A DNA stretch of 18,422 nt from NCBI GenBank assembly GCA_943329165.2, contig CALQCV020000010.1, positions 1-18,422 of the forward strand. Direction: 5' to 3'. The notes below the pieces were generated by a model. That model was not told where the DNA came from and did no database searches. It saw nothing but the letters and a program-made list of their open reading frames with translations. The stretch comes from Candidatus Nitrotoga sp. CP45 (lineage in GTDB: Bacteria; Bacteroidota; Bacteroidia; Flavobacteriales; Flavobacteriaceae). Each line of letters opens with the position of its first letter. Position 1 is the first letter of the stretch. Shown in pieces: positions 13,551 to 18,422 of this stretch. The translations under genes were made by a program, and so were the position numbers.

Positions 13551-14465
13551 GTGAAAATTAAATTATGTATGTCTAAAATTGCTGAAATTTCAATATTTCT
13601 TAGCTTTCTGGGATTATGGTTAACTTCATTCTTGAAAAATGAAACCCAAGTTTTTGTAGGTTTTATACTAATATTATCATTTGGAATATCTCATGGAGCT
13701 AATGATTTACTGATTATAAAAAAAATTAGAAACGAAAATTCCACGTCATATTGGAAAATGCTATCAATTTATATTGGAACTATTCTAATAGCTATTTTAC
13801 TTTTTAGTTTTATTTCCTGGTTGGTTTTATTACTTTTTATCATTGCAAGTGGTTATCACTTTGGAGAGCAACATTGGGAGAAAAAAATTTTTACGAAACA
13901 AAAAATTTTTCACTTACTTTTTCAAACAAATTATGGTTTATTAATTTTACTACTGCTACTTCACTTTCATGATGAAGAGGTTTTAAAAATAATTTATGGA
14001 ATTACAGATATTCTGATTAGTAAAGATTTGTTGACTATTTCATTTGTAACAAGCTGTTTTTTGCAGATTGTCTTTTTCTGTTATGCTAGTTATCAATCAA
14101 GAATGTTTCAAAGAAATCTTATTAAAGAGCTATTTTACCTTATAATGTTTGTGATTATTTTTAAAGTCGGAAGTTTAATTTGGGGATTTACAGTCTATTT
14201 TATTTTTTGGCACAGTATACCCTCACTATGTGATCAAATTAAATTTTTATATGGCGATATTTCGTTTAAGAATTTTAAACTTTTTTGCCAATCTGCATTA
14301 CCTTATTGGATAATTTCGATGTTTGGAGTTGTTATATCATACATATACCTCAGAGAGTATAAAATATTTGACTCCATATTTTTTACATTTTTAGCGGCTA
14401 TAACTTTTCCTCATGTTATTGTTATTGAAAGAATGTATAATAAGTTAAATAAAAAAACCGAGTAA
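13551..14465 (+). CDS. blh: Brp/Blh-type beta-carotene 15,15'-dioxygenase
   Basis: The enzyme splits beta-carotene into two retinal molecules, the chromophore of the neighbouring rhodopsin. It is a polytopic membrane protein of 304 residues with many hydrophobic helices. Conserved histidines of the Brp/Blh family, thought to bind the active-site iron, are visible: GISHGAND (His48), SGYHFGEQHW (His103, His108), FWHSIPSL (His221) and TFPHVIVIERMY (His288). The frame opens with GTG at 13551, but the ATG at 13569 (MSKIAEISIF, 298 aa) is equally possible and leaves the helices intact. It is divergent from the rhodopsin gene. Runs of A and T and Ile/Phe/Leu-rich codons make it look even more AT-rich than the flanking housekeeping genes. 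A hairpin overlaps its stop codon. Confidence 0.93.
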   Translation: MKIKLCMSKIAEISIFLSFLGLWLTSFLKNETQVFVGFILILSFGISHGANDLLIIKKIRNENSTSYWKMLSIYIGTILIAILLFSFISWLVLLLFIIASGYHFGEQHWEKKIFTKQKIFHLLFQTNYGLLILLLLLHFHDEEVLKIIYGITDILISKDLLTISFVTSCFLQIVFFCYASYQSRMFQRNLIKELFYLIMFVIIFKVGSLIWGFTVYFIFWHSIPSLCDQIKFLYGDISFKNFKLFCQSALPYWIISMFGVVISYIYLREYKIFDSIFFTFLAAITFPHVIVIERMYNKLNKKTE

Positions 14466-14480
14466 TTGCTTACCCGGTTT
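14455..14480. terminator. Bidirectional terminator between blh and dnaK
   Basis: AAACCG (14455-14460) with CGGTTT (14475-14480), and the inner GTAA (14462-14465) with TTAC (14470-14473), form a stem with a single mismatch and a 4-base loop. The blh stop codon lies inside. A-rich and T-rich flanks suit termination in both directions. Confidence 0.75.
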
Positions 14481-14504
14481 CAAAAATTTAATATCTAATT
14501 AAAA

Positions 14505-16394
14505 TTATTCTTTTACTTCTTCAAATTCTACATCTTGTGTATTATCGCCTTGAGCGTCAGCTTGCGGTTGAGCGTCTTGCGCCTGACCAGCTTCTCCTTG
14601 AGCATACATTGCTTCAGTAGCTGTTTTCCAAGCTGCATTTACATTGTCAAGACCTTTTTGAATCGCTTCTAAATCTTGATTTTGGTGCGCCAATCTCAAT
14701 TCTGTTAATGCTAATTCGATAGTTACTTTATGATCGTCAGAAATTTTATCTCCCAATTCTTTCAATTGACTTTCTGTTTGGAAAATCATGCTGTCAGCTT
14801 CGTTTAATTTTTCTGCTCTTTCTCTTGCAATTCTGTCTGAATCAGCATTCATCTCTGCATCTTTCTTCATTCTTTCAATTTCTTCAGCGGTCAAGCCAGA
14901 TGAAGCTTCGATACGGATGTCATGCGATTTTCCAGTTCCTTTATCAGTAGCCGAAACTTTGATGATACCATTAGCATCAATATCAAAAGTAACTTCAATT
15001 TGAGGAACTCCTCTTGGTGCTGGTGGAATTCCGTCTAAGTGGAAACGACCGATAGTTTTGTTATCCGCAGCCATAGTTCTTTCTCCTTGCAATACATGGA
15101 TTTCAACACTTGGTTGGTTATCTGCTGCAGTAGAGAATACTTGTGATTTTTTGGTTGGAATTGTTGTGTTAGACTCGATTAATTTAGTCATCACATTCCC
15201 CATAGTTTCGATACCTAATGATAAAGGTGTAACGTCTAATAACAATACATCTTTTACATCACCCGATAAAACGCCACCTTGAATAGCAGCTCCAATAGCT
15301 ACAACTTCATCAGGGTTTACTCCTTTAGAAGCTTTTTTACCAAAGAACTTTTCAACTTCATCAGCAATTCTTGGCATTCTAGTAGAACCACCAACCAAAA
15401 TTACTTCGTCAATATCTGATGTAGATAAACCTGCGTCTTTCAAAGCTTTAGCAACCGGTTCCATTGAACGCTTTACTAATTTATCAGACAATTGCTCGAA
15501 TTTAGCTCTGGTTAATTTTTTTACTAAGTGTTTTGGTCCTGAAGCTGTAGCTGTAACGTAAGGCAAATTGATTTCTGTTTCAGCAGAAGATGACAATTCG
15601 ATTTTGGCTTTTTCAGCAGCTTCTTTAATTCTTTGTAATGACATTGGATCTAAACGCAAATCTATACCTTCTTCCGATTTGAATTCATCCGCTAACCAAT
15701 CGATAATCGTTTGGTCAAAGTCATCTCCACCTAAGTGCGTATCACCATTTGTTGATAATACTTCAAAAACTCCGTCTCCTAATTCAAGGATAGAAATATC
15801 AAAAGTACCACCACCTAAATCGTATACTGCAATTTTTTGATCAACACCTTTTTTGTCTAATCCATAAGCTAATGCCGCAGCAGTTGGCTCATTTATTATT
15901 CTCATAACTTTTAAACCAGCAATTTCACCAGCTTCTTTTGTTGCCTGACGTTGCGCATCATTAAAGTATGCCGGAACAGTTATAACTGCTTCTGTGACGG
16001 TTTGACCTAAATAGTCTTCCGCAGTTTTTTTCATTTTTTGAAGCGTCATAGCTGACAATTCTTGCGGTGTGTATAAACGACCATCAATGTCAACACGTGG
16101 TGTATTGTTGTCCCCTTTTACCACACTGTATGGCACTTTTTTAGCTTCGCCAGTAGTTTCAGCAAAAGTATGTCCCATAAAACGTTTGATAGAACCAACC
16201 GTTTTTGTTGGGTTGGTTACCGCTTGTCTTTTGGCAGGGTCACCAACTTTTATTTCGCCACCTTCAACAAAAGCGATGATGGATGGTGTTGTTCTTTTTC
16301 CTTCTGAATTAGGAATTACTACTGCTTCTTGTCCTTCCATTACAGAAACGCAAGAGTTGGTTGTTCCTAAGTCAATTCCGATTATTTTTCCCAT
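14505..16394 (-). CDS. dnaK: Hsp70 chaperone DnaK
   Basis: DnaK binds exposed hydrophobic peptides in the cytoplasm and cycles with ATP, DnaJ and GrpE. The 629-aa product shows GIDLGTTNS (6-14, phosphate 1), [11 protein letters not shown] (168-178), DLGGGTFD (192-199, phosphate 2) and VGGSTRMP (334-341, adenosine motif). These are followed by the interdomain linker [12 protein letters not shown] (383-394), the substrate-binding beta domain, and a helical lid ending in a Gln/Ala/Asp-rich tail with the conserved acidic EEVKE end. Length and motifs are complete. The start is ATG at 16394, 386 bases from the divergent FAD oxidoreductase gene. No dnaJ or grpE lies nearby. I saw no CIRCE element and no clear TAnnTTTG box; a TGCCAA/TTGGCA inverted repeat lies 70-99 bases upstream. 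Confidence 0.98.
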   Translation of the reverse strand: MGKIIGIDLGTTNSCVSVMEGQEAVVIPNSEGKRTTPSIIAFVEGGEIKVGDPAKRQAVTNPTKTVGSIKRFMGHTFAETTGEAKKVPYSVVKGDNNTPRVDIDGRLYTPQELSAMTLQKMKKTAEDYLGQTVTEAVITVPAYFNDAQRQATKEAGEIAGLKVMRIINEPTAAALAYGLDKKGVDQKIAVYDLGGGTFDISILELGDGVFEVLSTNGDTHLGGDDFDQTIIDWLADEFKSEEGIDLRLDPMSLQRIKEAAEKAKIELSSSAETEINLPYVTATASGPKHLVKKLTRAKFEQLSDKLVKRSMEPVAKALKDAGLSTSDIDEVILVGGSTRMPRIADEVEKFFGKKASKGVNPDEVVAIGAAIQGGVLSGDVKDVLLLDVTPLSLGIETMGNVMTKLIESNTTIPTKKSQVFSTAADNQPSVEIHVLQGERTMAADNKTIGRFHLDGIPPAPRGVPQIEVTFDIDANGIIKVSATDKGTGKSHDIRIEASSGLTAEEIERMKKDAEMNADSDRIARERAEKLNEADSMIFQTESQLKELGDKISDDHKVTIELALTELRLAHQNQDLEAIQKGLDNVNAAWKTATEAMYAQGEAGQAQDAQPQADAQGDNTQDVEFEEVKE

Positions 16395-16463
16395 TTTTTT
16401 TTATTTTATGTTCTTGTTTGTGTGTTTAGTTTTCAAAACTTTCTTCCCAAAAGTCAACTTCTA

Positions 16464-16493
16464 TGCCAAGTAGCAAATGAGAATAAATTGGCA
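16464..16493. promoter_or_regulatory. Inverted repeat upstream of dnaK
   Basis: TGCCAA (16464-16469) and TTGGCA (16488-16493) are perfect 6-bp arms with an 18-base spacer, 70-99 bases before the dnaK start. With no recognisable -7 box, this could be part of a stress-response control site. A TTGAC (minus strand, about 16456-16452) lies downstream of it. The match is short and could be chance. Confidence 0.3.
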
Positions 16494-16574
16494 GTTTATT
16501 AAAATAATATATGACAAGATGACATTTATAGAATAAAACAAGAACCTAGAACCGCGAAGTTGTATCGTTTCTGA

Positions 16575-16683
16575 TTTAGGAGCTATTTCCCGCTATTCGT
16601 TACAATCTTTTTTAGGATTACATTTCCAAACACTACAACACTCATAAACCTAAAAAAGGATTTCCACTACTATCTGGGCTACT
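16575..16683 (+). repeat. Dispersed structured repeat, copy B
   Basis: The left block TTCGTTACAATCTTTTTT (16596-16613) is identical to copy A (7385-7402), as is AAAAAAGGATTTCCACT (16652-16668); the following ACTATCTGGGCTA differs from copy A at only a few bases. The inner stem here is CTTTTTTAGG (16607-16616) with CCTAAAAAAG (16649-16658), a different sequence from copy A but again fully complementary. The loop (16617-16648) is unrelated to that of copy A. Both copies have the same orientation and lie between genes. Confidence 0.75.
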
Positions 16684-16737
16684 AATTGGTTTAAATAATA
16701 CCATTTTATAACAATTTGAGACTTTTAAAAATAGTAG

Positions 16738-16771
16738 TTACAACAAAATAAAAAATGTAGTTTTGTTGTAA
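16738..16771. promoter_or_regulatory. Promoter overlapped by a perfect 11-bp inverted repeat
   Basis: TTACAACAAAA (16738-16748) and TTTTGTTGTAA (16761-16771) are exact reverse complements separated by 12 bases. The -7 element TAGTTTTG (16758-16765) overlaps the right arm, and a TTA at 16738-16740 stands 17 bases upstream in the -33 position. A regulator bound here would cover the whole promoter of the FAD oxidoreductase, whose ATG is 9 bases further on. The identity of the regulator is unknown. Confidence 0.65.
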
Positions 16772-16780
16772 ATAAATTTC

Positions 16781-18025
16781 ATGAAACCAACCATAACAAT
16801 AATAGGAGCCGGAATTTCAGGTCTTACTGCTGCCGTTTATCTTCAAAGAAAAGGCTTTAAAATTCAAATTTTAGAAGCCTCTGATCATGCCGGAGGTCGC
16901 ATCAAAACGGATTTAGTAGACGGATTCAGATTAGACAAAGGGTTTCAGGTTTTGTTAACCGAATATCCAGAAACGAAAGCGCTGTTGGACTACGAAAAAC
17001 TTAATTTAAAACGATTTTTACCAGGTGCAACCGTTTTGTATGAAAACGGACAATTCGAAATTGCCGATCCATTTAGAAGACCTTCCGCCTTATTTTCGAC
17101 AGTATTTGCTCCCGTTGGAACACTAAAGGATAAGATAAATACATTTTTCTTGAAAAATAAATTAATCAAAATTTCTGTTCCAAGTATTTTCAATCAAATA
17201 GAAACCGAGACGATTTTACAACTCAAAAAATACGGGTTCAGCGCGAAAATGATTGACCGTTTCTACAAACCTTTCTTTTCTGGGATATTCTTGGAAAATG
17301 ATTTAAAAACGTCAAGCAATATGTTTGATTTTGTTATGAAAATGTTTTCTGAAGGCGATGCTGCGATACCAGAATTAGGAATGGAAGAGATTCCGAAACA
17401 ATTGGTCGCAATGCTTCCAAAAGATTCCATTCAGTACAATATGAAAGTTAATGCGATAGAAAACAACAAAATCATTTGCGAAAACGGAAAACTTGTTGAA
17501 ACGGACATAATCATCATTGCGACAGAGGCAATTGGTTTAGCAAGTAATTATATTTCAAAAAGCAAACAAAATTTCCATCAAGTAACCAACGTTTATTTTG
17601 AAGCCAAAATTGCTCCAACCCAAAAAGCAGTTGTAGTTTTAAATGCTGCAGCAAACAAGAAATGGGTTAGTAACTTGACCGTATTGACCAATGTTTCTAA
17701 AAAATATTCTTCAGACGAACGAGTGCTAATTTCAGTTTCACTAAATGGAAATCCAACTGTAGACGACGAAACACTAGCTAAAAACATGCAGTTAGAACTG
17801 AAAAATTGGTATGGCAATCAGGTTAATGATTGGAAAATAATAAAAGTTTATCGTATCAATTATGCTTTGCCGAATCAAAAAAAGGTTAGAAACGAAGTAT
17901 TGAACAGCGAATTAGAATTAGATAAAAATGTATTTATTTGTGGTGATCATCTAATGAATGGTTCGATAAATGCAGCCATGAAATCAGGACGGTTGGTCGC
18001 TGAATTAATTGCTAGCCTGAACTAA
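16781..18025 (+). CDS. FAD-dependent oxidoreductase of the amine oxidase/phytoene desaturase superfamily
   Basis: The 414-aa protein begins with a dinucleotide-binding fold: GAGISGLTAAVYL (9-21), the ribose-binding acidic residue in LEAS (Glu32) and GGR (38-40), the signature of flavin amine oxidase and carotenoid desaturase-like proteins. The C-terminal FAD-contacting motif is VFICGDHLMNGSINAAMKSGR (about 384-404). It is shorter than CrtI-type phytoene desaturases (about 490-500 residues) and is not clearly protoporphyrinogen oxidase. In other bacteria proteins like this sit in carotenoid or photolyase clusters, which would fit a light-linked role, but no such genes flank it here. The start ATG at 16781 lies directly after a clear promoter with a perfect inverted repeat. 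The substrate is unknown. Confidence 0.85.
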   Translation: MKPTITIIGAGISGLTAAVYLQRKGFKIQILEASDHAGGRIKTDLVDGFRLDKGFQVLLTEYPETKALLDYEKLNLKRFLPGATVLYENGQFEIADPFRRPSALFSTVFAPVGTLKDKINTFFLKNKLIKISVPSIFNQIETETILQLKKYGFSAKMIDRFYKPFFSGIFLENDLKTSSNMFDFVMKMFSEGDAAIPELGMEEIPKQLVAMLPKDSIQYNMKVNAIENNKIICENGKLVETDIIIIATEAIGLASNYISKSKQNFHQVTNVYFEAKIAPTQKAVVVLNAAANKKWVSNLTVLTNVSKKYSSDERVLISVSLNGNPTVDDETLAKNMQLELKNWYGNQVNDWKIIKVYRINYALPNQKKVRNEVLNSELELDKNVFICGDHLMNGSINAAMKSGRLVAELIASLN

Positions 18026-18132
18026 GGAAGTTACAAATAGTTACTTACCATTTAAATTTAGCAATATAACTGCAGTTGATTCTTTTTGAAATTCTGTTGC
18101 AATTTATAGCTTGTCATTGCGATAACTGCAAA

Positions 18133-18158
18133 AAATCCCAACCTTTCAGTCGGGATTT
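18133..18158 (-). terminator. Terminator after rho
   Basis: AAATCCC (18133-18139) and GGGATTT (18152-18158) form a stem with a partly paired 12-base loop. On the minus strand the stem runs into TTTTTT. It lies 6 bases past the rho stop and can also serve the convergent FAD oxidoreductase gene. Confidence 0.8.
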
Positions 18159-18164
18159 GCTATG

Positions 18165-18422
18165 TTAGTCATTCATCGAAATGAGGAATTCCTCGTTGTT
18201 TCGGGTTTTCTTAATCTTATCGTTAATAGTGTCCATAGCTTCTACCGGATTCATATCGGCAAGGAATTTACGCAGTATCCACATACGTTTCAATGTGTTT
18301 GGATCTAATAATAAATCGTCGCGACGTGTACTTGATGATGTCAAATCAATAGCAGGGAAAATTCTTCGGTTGGCAATTTTTCTGTCCAATTGTAATTCCA
18401 TGTTACCGGTTCCTTTAAATTC
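18165..18422 (-). CDS. rho: Transcription termination factor Rho, C-terminal part
   Basis: The last 86 codons of Rho are present; the rest lies beyond the right edge. The sequence EFKGTGNMELQLDRKIANRR, followed by IFPAIDLTSSSTRRDDLLL and LKRMWILRKFLADMNPVEAMDTI, matches the end of the Rho ATPase core. This includes the R-loop region (GTGNMEL) and the IDL-SSTR-DDLL segment at subunit contacts of the hexamer. Rho is the RNA helicase that ends transcription at unstructured, untranslated RNA. The protein ends normally with NNEEFLISMND and is followed by a hairpin terminator. Confidence 0.96.
   Translation of the reverse strand, partial: EFKGTGNMELQLDRKIANRRIFPAIDLTSSSTRRDDLLLDPNTLKRMWILRKFLADMNPVEAMDTINDKIKKTRNNEEFLISMND

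Larger units (their letters stand above)
16395..16780. other. 386-base gene-free divergent region
   Basis: This region between dnaK (minus) and the FAD oxidoreductase (plus) has no credible gene. It holds the dnaK leader, a TGCCAA/TTGGCA inverted repeat, copy B of the dispersed structured repeat, and the promoter with inverted repeat of the oxidoreductase. Confidence 0.8.

Noticed and set aside
16069..16473. A 134-codon open frame on the plus strand antisense to dnaK, and other shorter ones at 14788-15840
   Set aside because: They mirror the strongly conserved dnaK coding frame, have no recognisable motif, and are expected by chance opposite genes of this codon usage.
16781..18025. Carotenoid desaturase CrtI making the retinal precursor for the rhodopsin
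   Set aside because: The protein is about 80 residues shorter than CrtI, and no crtB or crtY is adjacent, so only the general FAD superfamily can be supported.

Overview
The window reads as chromosomal DNA of a Flavobacterium or a close relative (Bacteroidota, Flavobacteriaceae). The support is AT-rich sequence, start codons without purine-rich ribosome binding sites, several upstream TAnnTTTG boxes (the -7 element of the Bacteroidota housekeeping promoter), an enlarged SecA, a rhodopsin with methionine at the spectral tuning site, and intergenic repeats of a kind I remember from Flavobacterium genomes. Genus and species are inferred, not proven.

Layout. 1-2135: the 5' part of a SulP anion transporter and a 95-aa exported or membrane protein (both minus), then divergent oxyR (plus) with both redox cysteines and a 19-bp palindrome at its promoter, closed by a strong hairpin, then a 64-aa minus-strand protein. 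2136-2797: a degenerate second copy of that 64-aa gene and a hairpin repeat. 2798-5509: a Uup-like ABC-F ATPase and a SAM-dependent methyltransferase whose coding sequence holds a 7-bp tandem repeat. 5569-6237: a lipoprotein (minus). 6421-8149: a 43-aa membrane protein, an orphan LolD/MacB-type ATPase, a dispersed repeat, and a PduO-type cobalamin adenosyltransferase preceded by another 7-bp array. 8347-12609: a DUF2795 protein, secA, and a convergent exported protein. 12732-14465: a light-driven proton-pumping rhodopsin divergent from a Brp/Blh-type beta-carotene cleavage dioxygenase that makes its retinal. 14505-18025: dnaK (minus), a second copy of the dispersed repeat, and an FAD oxidoreductase with a perfect 11-bp inverted repeat over its promoter. 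18165-18422: the C-terminal end of rho (minus).

How the genes work together. The clearest functional pair is rhodopsin plus Blh: carotene cleavage supplies retinal for a DTE-type pump. Its glycine at the carotenoid-fenestration position suggests a possible antenna pigment. The rest is mostly housekeeping: protein export (secA), folding (dnaK), transcription termination (rho), peroxide response (oxyR) and cofactor conversion (adenosyltransferase).

The most unusual non-coding signal is the dispersed repeat at about 7371-7475 and 16575-16683. Its flanks are conserved, while the inner stem differs in sequence between copies but stays perfectly complementary in each. Three unrelated 7-bp tandem arrays, one of them inside a gene, are the other oddity. 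I saw no CRISPR array, tRNA, rRNA, prophage or transposase gene.
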